In this document: positions 56,201 through 64,000 of the stretch, piece after piece
Layout of the letters: every line of letters begins with the position of its first letter
Numbering within the stretch: position 1 is the stretch's first letter
Assembly: GCF_012935715.1 (NCBI RefSeq)
Contig: NZ_CP052860.1
Coordinates: forward strand, 7,068,001 to 7,132,000
Direction of reading: 5' to 3'
Source: Pseudomonas sp. ADAK13
Lineage (GTDB): Bacteria; Pseudomonadota; Gammaproteobacteria; Pseudomonadales; Pseudomonadaceae
Length of the DNA: 64,000 nucleotides
Translations under genes and position numbers: made by a program
The notes under the pieces: generated by a model
Database searches by the model: none
What the model was told of the DNA's origin: nothing
Seen by the model: the letters and a program-made list of their open reading frames with translations, nothing else

Positions 56201-57031
56201 TTACTGCACAGGCGTCGGCAGGGGCGGAATCGCTTCGGTCGGCGCCGGCAGCGTCGGCTGGGTAGCCTGCGGCGCAGGTGCCGGGGTTTCCTTGGGAGCA
56301 ATCGGCGCGGGTTCTGCCGGCGGTGCAACCGGCTCCGATGCCGCAGGCTCTACCGCTGGCGTCACCGGGGCTGCCGGTGTGGCGGGCACTTCTTTCGGCG
56401 CTTCTTTAGGCGCCTCGACCTTGTCAGCCGCCGGAGCTGCCTTGGGTTCCGGGATGCCCAGGTCAGCCTTGGGCTTCTCTGGAATATGCGCAGCCTTTTT
56501 CACTTCCTGGGGCAGGAAAACGTCCACCAGCGCGAAATAACGCTCATAAAATTTCGGCGCAGACACGGTCTCGCTGGCCACCTTGACCATGGAGTCGTCG
56601 GTGGAGCCAATCGGCATCGACACCGAGCCCAACACACCCACGCCGAGGCTGGCGGAGTTGTTGACCTTCTTCAGCGCATAGCGGTCCTGCAAGGCGTTGG
56701 CGAACATCGTCGAGTGATGATCACCGCTGCCATCGTCGGCACACACCACGTTGAAACTGATTTGCAGGTGAGTCTCGCCGGTCTGCTGGAAACTCTTGTT
56801 ACCCACCACCAGCTTCGGATCGCTGCTGGTGATGATGTAACCCTGGCTCAACAGCGCACGCCGCGCCGCTTCACAGGCCGCGGTGTCACTGACCGGGTAA
56901 TCACGGGAAAACGTACCGGAGTCGTCGAAATTCTCATGTTCATAAATAGCGGTCTTGGGTGACGAGCAGCCCGCAGCGCCCGCCAGCACCAGCGCCAACC
57001 CGAGGCTACGCAAGTGAAATGATGTCGACAT
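56201..57031 (-). CDS. Lipoprotein with Pro/Ala/Glu-rich tail (DUF2242-like)
   Basis: A 276-aa predicted lipoprotein with the lipobox LAGAAGCSS (Cys22). A compact domain (residues ~30-185) resembles DUF2242. A low-complexity tail rich in Pro, Ala, Glu and Lys (~190-276) probably spans the periplasm. Its stop codon directly abuts the aceE-like stop from the other strand. The function is unknown. Confidence 0.78.
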   Translation of the reverse strand: MSTSFHLRSLGLALVLAGAAGCSSPKTAIYEHENFDDSGTFSRDYPVSDTAACEAARRALLSQGYIITSSDPKLVVGNKSFQQTGETHLQISFNVVCADDGSGDHHSTMFANALQDRYALKKVNNSASLGVGVLGSVSMPIGSTDDSMVKVASETVSAPKFYERYFALVDVFLPQEVKKAAHIPEKPKADLGIPEPKAAPAADKVEAPKEAPKEVPATPAAPVTPAVEPAASEPVAPPAEPAPIAPKETPAPAPQATQPTLPAPTEAIPPLPTPVQ

Positions 57032-57120
57032 CGAAAATCCTGAGGAAAACAGTCAGGGCGGTATTGTGCAACAGAACGTGGCCTTGGCGCGCGAATTCCT
57101 GTCGGTAAAACGTCACAGCC

Positions 57121-58020
57121 TTACGGGACGGTGTCTGCAGGAAAAAGCCGCTCGCCCATATGGTCGATAAACACGCGCAGTTTCGCCGAGGCATGGCGAC
57201 TTGATGGCCAGAGCATCCAGAAGCTGCCGCTGTGTTCCAGGTAATAGTCCAGCACCCGTTGCAGCCGGCCCTGCTCCACCGACTCCCGGACCATAAAGTC
57301 CGGCAGGCAGGCAATCCCCAGGCCTTCGTGGGCCACGTGCATCAGCGATTCGATGGTGGTGGAGACCAGTGGTGCACGCAGGACCGGCTCCGGCATGCCC
57401 GGCTCCGGGCGCAGCGGCCAGGCTTCCAGCTTGCCGGTGGCGCAGAACTTGTGGCGCAGGCAGGCGTGGTTGTTCAAGTCCCGGGGCTGACGCGGCGTTC
57501 CGTGCAGGCGCAGGTACTCGGGGGAAGCCACCAGCACCAGGCGGTAATTCCCGAGGTGGCGTGCCATCAAGCGTGAATCCTCGGGCTTGCCGGTGCGAAT
57601 CACAGCGTCGAAACCTTCTTCGATCACGTCCACCATGCGGTCGGAGAAGTCCACGTCCAGCTCGATCTCGGGGTAGGCCCGCATGAAATCGGTGAGCACC
57701 GGCATCAACAGCCCGCGCACTTGCGGCAGACTAATGCGCAGCTTGCCCCGGGGCGTGGCGGATGCCTGGCTCAGCTCCTGTTCTGCAGCCTCGACCTCGG
57801 CCAGGATGCGCCGGGAACGTTCCAGAAACAGCGCGCCCTCGCTGGTCAACGTGATGCTGCGGGTGCTGCGATGGAACAGCCGCACACCCAGGCGCTCTTC
57901 GATGCGCGCAATGCTTTTGCCAATCGCCGAGGACGACACCCCCAGCAGGCGCCCGGCCTCGGTAAAGCTGCGGGTTTCCGCCACCTGCACAAACACTGAA
58001 ATACTGCCGAGGCTGTCCAT
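57121..58020 (-). CDS. LysR-family regulator of the MFS exporter
   Basis: A 299-aa CrgA/DsdC-like LysR regulator starting MDSLGSISVFVQVAETRSF, with HTH FTEAGRLLGVSSSAIGKSIARIE. ATG 58020 is the normal start; the longer frame to 58263 would enter the MFS gene. It is divergent from an MFS gene (127 bp between), a common repressor/efflux pairing. Confidence 0.9.
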   Translation of the reverse strand: MDSLGSISVFVQVAETRSFTEAGRLLGVSSSAIGKSIARIEERLGVRLFHRSTRSITLTSEGALFLERSRRILAEVEAAEQELSQASATPRGKLRISLPQVRGLLMPVLTDFMRAYPEIELDVDFSDRMVDVIEEGFDAVIRTGKPEDSRLMARHLGNYRLVLVASPEYLRLHGTPRQPRDLNNHACLRHKFCATGKLEAWPLRPEPGMPEPVLRAPLVSTTIESLMHVAHEGLGIACLPDFMVRESVEQGRLQRVLDYYLEHSGSFWMLWPSSRHASAKLRVFIDHMGERLFPADTVP

Positions 58021-58147
58021 CGTCTCGCTCCCGAGGATTGCGGACGTTGGCGTCCGATAAGTTCGGAACCTTAGCCTGTTTTTCTCCACCGCGCAGCACC
58101 CTACTCTGGCTCCCTGCCCTTTCGTCTGAAACCCGGAGCCACGAAAC

Positions 58148-59326
58148 ATGAGCGACAGCGCCTTATCTTCCCCGAGCCTTGCGGCGAGCCGTGAGCGACT
58201 GCCCCTGGGCGGCTTGCTGGCACTGGCAACCGCCGGCTTTATCACCATCCTCACCGAGGCCATGCCGGCGGGCCTGCTGCCGCAAATGGGCGCCGGTCTT
58301 GGAGTGCCCGACGCCCTGGTGGGCCAGTTGGTAACCCTCTACGCCCTCGGCTCGTTGCTGGCGGCCATTCCCCTGACCATCGCCACCCGTGGCTGGCGCC
58401 GGCGGCCGTTACTGATGATTGCCATCGGCGGGTTTGCATTGGTCAACAGCGTAACGGCGTTCTCCAGCGACTACCTGTTGACCCTGGTGGCCAGGTTCTT
58501 CGCCGGGGTGTTCGCGGGGTTGCTCTGGGCGCTGCTGGCCGGTTACGCCAGCCGCATGGTTGCACCGCACCTGCAAGGGAGGGCGATTGCCGTGGCCATG
58601 CTTGGCGCGCCACTGGCGTTGTCACTGGGCGTGCCTGCCGGGACATTCCTGGGCACCACGGTGGGCTGGCGCCTGAGCTTCGCGATCATGAGCGGCCTTA
58701 CGGTACTGCTGCTGGCGTGGGTGCGCTGGCAGGTTCCGGACTTTGCCGGGCAGCGAGCGGAAAAACGCCTGGGGCTGCGCCAGGTATTGGCATTGCCGGG
58801 GATTCGTCCGGTGCTGTTTGTGACCTTCACCTACGTGCTGGCCCACAACATTCTCTACACCTATATCGCGCCGTTCCTGGTGCCCGCCGGACTGGCCGCA
58901 GACATCGACCAAGTGTTGCTGGTATTTGGCCTGGCAGCGCTGCTGGGCATCTGGATTGTGGGTGCGCTGATTGATCAGCGGCTGCGCGCCTTACTGGTGA
59001 TCAGTTGCGGGATGTTCGCGTTGTCGGCCCTGGCACTGGCGTTCTGGATCACCTCGGCGGCCGTCATCTACACCACGGTGGCGTTGTGGGGGCTGGCGTT
59101 TGGCGGACTGCCCGCATTGCTGCAGACGGCGCTGGCCAAGTCGGCCGGGGATTCAGCCGATGCGGCGCAGTCGATGCTGGTCACCGTGTGGAACCTGGGC
59201 ATCGCCGGTGGCGGGCTGCTGGGCGGCATGTTGCTGCAGGGTTGGGGCGTGACGTCGTTTCCATGGGCCGTCGTCGCATTGGTCGTACTGGCCCTGCTGG
59301 CGACACTTCGTTTAAGCGATGTTTAA
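58148..59326 (+). CDS. MFS drug/sugar efflux transporter (DHA1 type)
   Basis: A 392-aa twelve-helix MFS protein. It has the proton-coupled antiporter pattern, with TEAMPAGLLPQMGAGLGV in helix 1 (as in arabinose-efflux/SotB relatives) and GYASRMVAPHLQGRAIAVAM. GVPAGTFLGTTVGWRLSF matches motif C of exporters. The substrate is unknown; regulation is probably by the divergent LysR. Confidence 0.87.
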   Translation: MSDSALSSPSLAASRERLPLGGLLALATAGFITILTEAMPAGLLPQMGAGLGVPDALVGQLVTLYALGSLLAAIPLTIATRGWRRRPLLMIAIGGFALVNSVTAFSSDYLLTLVARFFAGVFAGLLWALLAGYASRMVAPHLQGRAIAVAMLGAPLALSLGVPAGTFLGTTVGWRLSFAIMSGLTVLLLAWVRWQVPDFAGQRAEKRLGLRQVLALPGIRPVLFVTFTYVLAHNILYTYIAPFLVPAGLAADIDQVLLVFGLAALLGIWIVGALIDQRLRALLVISCGMFALSALALAFWITSAAVIYTTVALWGLAFGGLPALLQTALAKSAGDSADAAQSMLVTVWNLGIAGGGLLGGMLLQGWGVTSFPWAVVALVVLALLATLRLSDV

Positions 59327-59442
59327 ACAGAAACGTGACGTGATGTTTCTTAACTCTTATGATCGCACCGGGTGCGCTGCTGCATACGCTACAGCGCAGG
59401 TTAAAGGATAAGCATTGGTCGGGCCGCCAATGGAGACTTGTC

Positions 59443-60777
59443 GTGCCTGATAAACACCCTGCTATTCCTCGCCCCCAGGTTTTGGTTGAAGGCGCGCTGT
59501 CTGCGCTGGAACGGTTTTCACGCATCGAAGCGGTCAGTGGCATCGTGTTGCTGCTGGCGGCGATCATCGCGCTGATCTGGGCCAACAGCCCCGTCGCCGA
59601 TTCCTACGAACACTTCTGGAACACCCCACTCACCATCGGGCTGGGGGACTTCACCGTCTCGCGCTCATTGCACTTCCTGGTGAACGACGGGCTGATGACC
59701 ATCTTCTTCCTGGTGGTGGGCGCCGAAATTCGACAGGAGATCAGGGACGGCGCGCTCGCCAACCTGAAACTGGCCACCTTGCCCCTGGGTGCTGCGCTGG
59801 GTGGCGTGCTGATGCCGGCGCTGATTTACACTCTGCTCAACCATGGCACCGTAGCGGCCAGCGGTTGGGCGGTACCCACTGCCACCGACATCGCATTCGC
59901 CGTGGGTGTGCTGGCGCTGTTGGGTAAATCCATCCCCGCCGGCGTGCGCATCCTGCTGCTGGCACTGGCGATCATTGATGACATCGTCGCCATCCTGATC
60001 ATCGCGATTTTCTATACCGCCAGCCTGGACTACATGGGCCTGGTGATTGCGGCCTGCGGGCTGGCGCTGGTGCTGATTTTTCAGCGGATGGGAATTGGCA
60101 AGGCGGTTGTGTACCTGCTGCCGGGGGCGATTGTCTGGTTTGGCCTGCTCAAGACCGGTGTGCATCCTACGCTCGCCGGCGTGATGCTGGGCCTGATGAC
60201 GCCCGTCACGTCCAGGCCCACCCGGGAACGCCCTCTGGACACCATCGGGCGCACGTTCAACGAGCTGATGGAGCGGCTTTCGCAATCGGCTGAAAGTGCC
60301 CATCAAGTCGCCAAACCATTAAAGCAACTGAGACAGGCCCAGCGGGAAATGCTGCCGCCGGTGCAACGTATTCAAGCGGGCTTGCACCCGTGGGTCGCCT
60401 TTGGCGTCATGCCACTGTTTGCCCTGGCGAACGCAGGGGTGAGCCTGCAGGGTTTCAACCTGGACGACCCGCTGCCCCACGGCGTGTTCATGGGCGTGAT
60501 ACTGGCGCTGGTGCTCGGCAAGCCGCTGGGTGTGATGCTGGCGAGCGTGGCGCTGGTGAAACTGAACATCTGCCAATTGCCGGAGGGCGTGACCTGGAAC
60601 GGCGTCGCCCTGGTGGGCCTGCTGGCGGGAATTGGTTTCACCATGTCGATCTTCATCTCGTCGCTGGCCTTCTCCGACCCGACGCTACTGTCGGCCGCCA
60701 AGCTGAGTGTGCTGACGGCGTCGTCCCTCGCCGCAGTGATTGGCCTGAGTTGGGGCAAGCTCAAGTTTGCGCGCTGA
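59443..60777 (+). CDS. nhaA: Na+/H+ antiporter NhaA
   Basis: A 444-aa NhaA-type antiporter. The two transport Asp residues are seen in [19 protein letters not shown], and [14 protein letters not shown] and [20 protein letters not shown] are family motifs. A long Gln/Arg-rich cytoplasmic loop in the middle ([18 protein letters not shown]) is typical of larger Pseudomonas NhaA proteins. GTG 59443 has GGAG 9 bases upstream; an ATG at 59359 would add 28 atypical residues. Confidence 0.92.
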   Translation: MPDKHPAIPRPQVLVEGALSALERFSRIEAVSGIVLLLAAIIALIWANSPVADSYEHFWNTPLTIGLGDFTVSRSLHFLVNDGLMTIFFLVVGAEIRQEIRDGALANLKLATLPLGAALGGVLMPALIYTLLNHGTVAASGWAVPTATDIAFAVGVLALLGKSIPAGVRILLLALAIIDDIVAILIIAIFYTASLDYMGLVIAACGLALVLIFQRMGIGKAVVYLLPGAIVWFGLLKTGVHPTLAGVMLGLMTPVTSRPTRERPLDTIGRTFNELMERLSQSAESAHQVAKPLKQLRQAQREMLPPVQRIQAGLHPWVAFGVMPLFALANAGVSLQGFNLDDPLPHGVFMGVILALVLGKPLGVMLASVALVKLNICQLPEGVTWNGVALVGLLAGIGFTMSIFISSLAFSDPTLLSAAKLSVLTASSLAAVIGLSWGKLKFAR

Positions 60778-60778
60778 C

Positions 60779-61345
60779 TCAATCGTGGGTTGACGGCTGT
60801 TGAGTCAAACCGGAAATCGCGGCGACGACCTTTGTCACACTCTCGGCGACCGCGATTTCCCCGTTTAATCGAATGGCCGGTGTCGTCAGTTGCTTGAGCC
60901 ACCGCTCATGCCTGGGCCGGCTGCGCCCGGCCCGGTTGCCCGCCTCATAGCTCTCGGCCCATATGAGAAACTTCTGATAGTTCTCGTGCATATCCCCGCC
61001 CGGCAAGATCCGCATGCCGAACCGTTGCGACTCGCGCGACTTCAAGCGCTCTATTCGCAGTGCCGTTGGCGTATCGACGAACACCACCAGGTCCGCATCT
61101 TGAATCACCTCGGCGCCCCAGCCGTCCATTGATCCGGACAGCACCCAAGGGCCGTCTGCCAGCGCTTGAGTCAACAGCGCGACCCGTTCTTCAGGGGGGC
61201 GTGATTTCTCAAAGGGAGGATCCGTTGGGTACCAGTAGTAATCATCGACATCCACATGCGGCAGGTTAAGCCTGTCAGCCAAGGCGCCGCCCAACGTGCT
61301 CACGCCTGCGCCCGAAGCCCCGCTGATATAAATCCGTTTGCTCAC
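60779..61345 (-). CDS. P-loop nucleoside/small-molecule kinase-like protein
   Basis: A 188-aa single-domain P-loop protein like the adenylate-kinase/shikimate-kinase-fold FlaR-type ATPases. The Walker A is SGASGAGVSTLGGALA (Val replaces the usual Lys, so the exact P-loop is GASGAGVS). HVDVDDYYWYPTDPP is the substrate-side motif, and VLSGSMDGWG and DADLVVFVDTP follow. The lost P-loop Lys makes ATP hydrolysis doubtful. It faces nhaA convergently with 1 bp between stops. Confidence 0.8.
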   Translation of the reverse strand: MSKRIYISGASGAGVSTLGGALADRLNLPHVDVDDYYWYPTDPPFEKSRPPEERVALLTQALADGPWVLSGSMDGWGAEVIQDADLVVFVDTPTALRIERLKSRESQRFGMRILPGGDMHENYQKFLIWAESYEAGNRAGRSRPRHERWLKQLTTPAIRLNGEIAVAESVTKVVAAISGLTQQPSTHD

Positions 61346-61390
61346 TGTTTGGCCTCCTGGGTTACGTATCTGAATACTACGTAAAAAAAA

Positions 61391-61424
61391 GACCCCGGCC
61401 TCTTCAGGCCGGGGTCTTTTTATT
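61391..61424. terminator. ppiD terminator
   Basis: A 10-bp perfect stem GACCCCGGCC / GGCCGGGGTC with T-runs on both sides. It works for ppiD on the minus strand. Confidence 0.9.
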
Positions 61425-61439
61425 CAGGCGGTAACGAGA

Positions 61440-63314
61440 TCAGAACTTCTTGATCTCAGCCTTGGTTTCCAACTGCTTGCGATAGGCGGCGAAGTCTTGC
61501 TGGCCGACACGGGACGCGAGGAAGCGGCGGTACTGAGCCTTCTCGTCATCGGTCGGTGCAGCCGCTTCGTTGACCGCGTTCAAGCGCACGATCATCAGGC
61601 TACCGTCTGGCAGGGTCACGCTGGTGAAGGTCGGCTTGTCCTTGGCCGCAGGCTTTGGCATGCGGAACAGGGCTTGCAGCACCGCTGGCTCGACGCCTTC
61701 CTGGCCACGGGTGGCCGCTTCGGTGACTTTCCAGGCCTGGCCATCAACCGGCTGGTTGAGCGGTGTCTTGCCATCACGCAGGCTGGCAATCAGCTCGTCC
61801 GCGTGAGTCTTCGCCGCAGCGCTTGCGCGCTCCTTGGTCAACTGGGCGCGGATGGCAGTGGCAACGCTTTCCAGCGGCAGCTGGGTAGGCTTCAAGTGCT
61901 CTTTGGCACGCAGCACCACGATGGTTTCCGGATCCAGCTCGATGGCGGTGCTGTTGGCACCTTCATCCAGTACTTCAGGGCTGAATGCAGCGGTCACCAC
62001 GGCACGGTTTGCCGCGATACCTTCGCCACCTTCACGGCCAAACGGCGCAGAGGTGTGCACGGTCAGCTTCAGGTCCGACGCCGGCTGGGCCAGGTCGGAA
62101 GCTTCGAATGCAGCGTCTTCCAGCTGTTTGGTTGCATCGACGAAACGCTGTTCAACCTGTTGGGTCTTGAGCTCGCGGGTCAGCTTGTCTTTCAGGCTGG
62201 CGAACGATGGCACTTCCGGTGCTTCAACGCCCAACAGCTTGATCAGGTGCCAGCCGAAGCTTGAACGCACCGGTGCCGAGACCTGGTCCTTGTTCAACGC
62301 ATACAGCGCTGTTTCGAAGGCCGGGTCGTAGACGCCAGGACCCGCGAAGCCGAGGTCACCGCCGTTGTTCGCCGAACCCGGATCCTGGGAGAACTCTTTC
62401 GCCAGGGCTTCAAACTTCTCGCCCTTGGCCAGACGTGCCTGGATCTCTTCGATCTTGGCCTTGGCCTGCTCGTCCGTTGTCTTGTCGTTGACTTCAATCA
62501 GGATGTGCGCCGCACGACGCTGTTCAGCGAGGTTGGCGGTTTCTTTCTGATAGAGGGCTTGCAGCTCATCGTCCTTGACCGCGACCTGGTCAAAGAAGGA
62601 AGCCTTCTTCAGCTCCAGATAGTCGATGACCACCTGGTCCGGGGTCATGAACTCTTTGGCGTGCTGGTCGTAGTAAGCCTTGACCTCGTCGTCGGTGAGT
62701 TTCACCGCCGCCGGATCAGCCTTGACGCTGACAGTGGCGAAATCGCGGGTCTGTTTTTCCAGACGGGCAAAAGCCAGCACTTCGGCATCAGTCACAAAAC
62801 CGCTGCCGGCAATGCCTGCACGAACCTGCCCGATCAGCATTTCCTGGCTCAGCATCTGACGGAATTGCATACGGCTGTAGCCCAGCTGACGGATCACCTG
62901 GTCGAAACGCTCGGCGTTGAACTGGCCATCCACCTGGAATTCCGGTGTCTGCAGGATCACTTGATCCAGCGCAGCTTCGGAGAAAGCGAATTTCGAATCG
63001 GCCGCGCCTTGCAGCAGCAGCTTGCGATCGATCAGGCCTTTGAGGGCGGCGTCGCGCAGCAGTTTTTCGTCCAGCAAGGAAGCATCGAAGTCCTTGCCCA
63101 GCTGTTGCATCAGCTGACGACGTTGCATGTCGACGGCCTGGCCCAGTTCGCTTTGGGTGATTTCTTCACCGTTGACCTTGGCCACGTCCTGCTTGTTGTT
63201 GGTCGAAGCCTGAAAAATAGCCTCGATACCGGTGAACGCCATCAATGCGACGATGATCCCGATAATGGTCTTGGCAATCCAGCCTTGTGAATTGTCCCTG
63301 ATATTCTGCAGCAT
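61440..63314 (-). CDS. ppiD: Peptidyl-prolyl cis-trans isomerase D (periplasmic chaperone)
   Basis: A 624-aa membrane-anchored SurA/PpiD-type foldase. An N-terminal anchor lies at residues ~13-35, followed by a SurA-like N domain. One parvulin domain spans ~265-360 ([38 protein letters not shown]). A second degenerate C-terminal region follows. It helps outer-membrane proteins leave the Sec channel. The hupB-ppiD neighbourhood is conserved across gammaproteobacteria. Confidence 0.94.
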   Translation of the reverse strand: MLQNIRDNSQGWIAKTIIGIIVALMAFTGIEAIFQASTNNKQDVAKVNGEEITQSELGQAVDMQRRQLMQQLGKDFDASLLDEKLLRDAALKGLIDRKLLLQGAADSKFAFSEAALDQVILQTPEFQVDGQFNAERFDQVIRQLGYSRMQFRQMLSQEMLIGQVRAGIAGSGFVTDAEVLAFARLEKQTRDFATVSVKADPAAVKLTDDEVKAYYDQHAKEFMTPDQVVIDYLELKKASFFDQVAVKDDELQALYQKETANLAEQRRAAHILIEVNDKTTDEQAKAKIEEIQARLAKGEKFEALAKEFSQDPGSANNGGDLGFAGPGVYDPAFETALYALNKDQVSAPVRSSFGWHLIKLLGVEAPEVPSFASLKDKLTRELKTQQVEQRFVDATKQLEDAAFEASDLAQPASDLKLTVHTSAPFGREGGEGIAANRAVVTAAFSPEVLDEGANSTAIELDPETIVVLRAKEHLKPTQLPLESVATAIRAQLTKERASAAAKTHADELIASLRDGKTPLNQPVDGQAWKVTEAATRGQEGVEPAVLQALFRMPKPAAKDKPTFTSVTLPDGSLMIVRLNAVNEAAAPTDDEKAQYRRFLASRVGQQDFAAYRKQLETKAEIKKF

Positions 63315-63384
63315 GCGTCCCCCAGAAACGGTTGAACTTCAAAATTAGGCAACCGTGGAGCGTGGGTAGAGTCCGGATAGAAGA

Positions 63385-63408
63385 AAGGCGCATCCGAGGA
63401 TGCGCCTT
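63385..63408 (-). terminator. Terminator of the hupB transcript
   Basis: An 11-bp perfect stem AAGGCGCATCC / GGATGCGCCTT with a 2-base loop, followed on the minus strand by TTTCTTC. It lies after the tRNA-like element, which would thus be part of the hupB 3' region. Confidence 0.7.
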
Positions 63409-63416
63409 CTCGTAAC

Positions 63417-63492
63417 TGGCGGAGCGGACGGGGGTTTGAACCCACACCCCCGGCGTGGCGACCCGATGGATACTTGGGTCAGCTGCCGCTCC
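63417..63492 (-). pseudogene. Decayed tRNA-Asp-like element
   Basis: Exactly 76 nt on the minus strand, ending CCA. The 7-bp acceptor stem GGAGCGG/CCGCTCC, discriminator G and the 3' half (CACGCCGGGGGT, GGGTTCAAAC, CGTCCGCTCCGCCA) match tRNA-Asp(GUC). The D-arm is lost, the T-loop is shifted by one base and thickened with an extra C, and the anticodon position reads GCC with the conserved U33 changed. It cannot fold as a standard cloverleaf. It can form GACCC/GGGTC and GGGGGT/ACCCCC hairpins instead. Most likely a tRNA relic; possibly a structured 3' end for hupB. Confidence 0.65.
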
Positions 63493-63544
63493 GCTGCCAG
63501 GTCAGACCTGCGTCCGACCCGGATGGGTAAGGCTTGAACGAAGC

Positions 63545-63817
63545 TTAGTTAACGGCTTCTTTCAGGGCTTTACCGGCTTTGAAACCTGGTTTTTTGGCAG
63601 CGGCGATTTGCAGAGCCTTGCCAGTCTGTGGGTTACGGCCAGTGCGAGCTGGACGATCGGTCACAGAGAAAGTACCGAAACCAACCAGTACCACAGAGTC
63701 GCCGGCCTTGAGAGCGCCAGTGACGGATTCGATTACTGCGTCCAGCGCACGGCCAGCAGCGGCTTTCGGGATATCAGCAGATGCAGCGATAGCATCAATC
63801 AGTTCCGACTTGTTCAC
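63545..63817 (-). CDS. hupB: DNA-binding protein HU-beta
   Basis: A 90-aa histone-like nucleoid protein, [21 protein letters not shown] at the start (after the initiator) and the DNA-arm motif [24 protein letters not shown] (part quoted). It starts at GTG 63817 with AGGGGA 7 bases upstream; the longer frame to 63871 is not needed. It is followed by the tRNA-like element and a terminator, then ppiD. Codon use and length are standard. Confidence 0.96.
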   Translation of the reverse strand: MNKSELIDAIAASADIPKAAAGRALDAVIESVTGALKAGDSVVLVGFGTFSVTDRPARTGRNPQTGKALQIAAAKKPGFKAGKALKEAVN

Positions 63818-63911
63818 TCTAAGTCCCCTTATATCTATTGAGTATGATTCTAAGTTTTTTGGTGAAAGCAAAAACCAGTGCTGAATGGCCTACAGACACT
63901 TAAGAGCCGCT

Positions 63912-63940
63912 TTATAACAAGGGCTCTAAAAAGCTGTCAA
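63912..63940 (-). promoter_or_regulatory. Sigma-70 promoter of hupB
   Basis: On the minus strand TTGACA (63940-63935), 17 bases, TTATAA (63917-63912), about 95 bp before the hupB start. It is close to consensus, as expected for an abundant protein. Upstream bases to 64000 show nothing else I can support. Confidence 0.75.
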
Positions 63941-64000
63941 GGAAGCCCCCAGGCTTAAACGTATTAATGCGTGCTAATTCTTTCCTTAGAGTCAGTCTCG

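Noticed and set aside
61497..63290. Long plus-strand ORFs opposite ppiD, and similar long ORFs opposite fadH, hutU, the usher and liu genes
   Set aside because: They are antisense shadows caused by third-position GC bias. All recognisable motifs are on the annotated strand.
63417..63492. Functional tRNA gene
   Set aside because: There is no D-arm, U33 is lost and the T-loop is out of phase, so a working cloverleaf cannot form despite the intact acceptor stem and CCA.

Overview
The window is chromosomal DNA of a fluorescent-group Pseudomonas (P. fluorescens lineage or close relative). The evidence is high-GC coding sequence, PrrF- and CrcY-type small RNAs, REP/REPIN repeats of the GTGGGAGC and GTGGCGAGG types, a liuABCD leucine operon with LiuR operators, and the hupB-ppiD gene order. 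There is no prophage, integrase, intact insertion sequence or CRISPR array. It is a stretch of metabolic and regulatory core and accessory genes. All function calls come from reading motifs; no database search was run. Layout. 1-4.3 kb: end of xthA, a PstS-OmpA fusion, an acyl-CoA dehydrogenase with a divergent LysR regulator. 4.3-14.4 kb: leucine/isovalerate degradation (liuR, liuE, an acyl-CoA synthetase, liuABCD). Three near-identical palindromes mark the LiuR regulon. The CrcY sRNA, with a sigma-54 promoter, an IHF site and an upstream inverted repeat, sits just after liuE, followed by an 840-bp composite inverted repeat. 14.4-17.2 kb: an XRE/S24 repressor, a small DUF3077-like gene, a PrrF iron sRNA and an M14 carboxypeptidase. 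17.2-20.3 kb: cytochrome b561 and a catalase-like protein divergent from an ECF sigma/anti-sigma pair. Both sides carry the same GGAATA-N16-GTC promoter. 20.3-26.7 kb: a seven-gene Csu/CupE-type chaperone-usher fimbrial operon. 26.8-30.1 kb: a ZapE-like ATPase, an LRR-protein kinase fusion and a YebC-family regulator. 30.2-35.7 kb: 2-aminoethylphosphonate degradation (phnW, phnX) with two LysR regulators and an OPA-type MFS transporter. 35.8-39.7 kb: a second cytochrome b561, a tandemly amplified REP array, a PLP deaminase/desulfhydrase and fadH. 39.7-49.0 kb: the most interesting region. A histidine-ammonia-lyase homologue lacks the Ala-Ser-Gly triad that forms the MIO cofactor. It is grouped with a LysR regulator, a YbaK deacylase, an amino-acid ABC transporter and a urocanate hydratase. 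The binding-protein gene and the hydratase gene each carry a TGTA-N2-TACA (HutC-type) palindrome. I read this as a probable ergothioneine or related histidine-betaine catabolic locus. 49.4-56.2 kb: a nitrilase-fold protein lacking its catalytic Cys, an AraC regulator, a 28-codon ORF, and a MarR regulator between a full-length AceE-type E1 and a protein matching only the C-terminal part of such an E1. Matching TTGCAATTGCAA palindromes lie upstream of both. 56.2-64 kb: a lipoprotein, a LysR/MFS pair, nhaA, a small P-loop kinase, ppiD, a decayed tRNA-Asp-like element and hupB. The catabolic genes (liu, phn, the ergothionase-like cluster, fadH) fit a soil or plant-associated generalist, and CrcY offers a route for carbon-catabolite control of such pathways.
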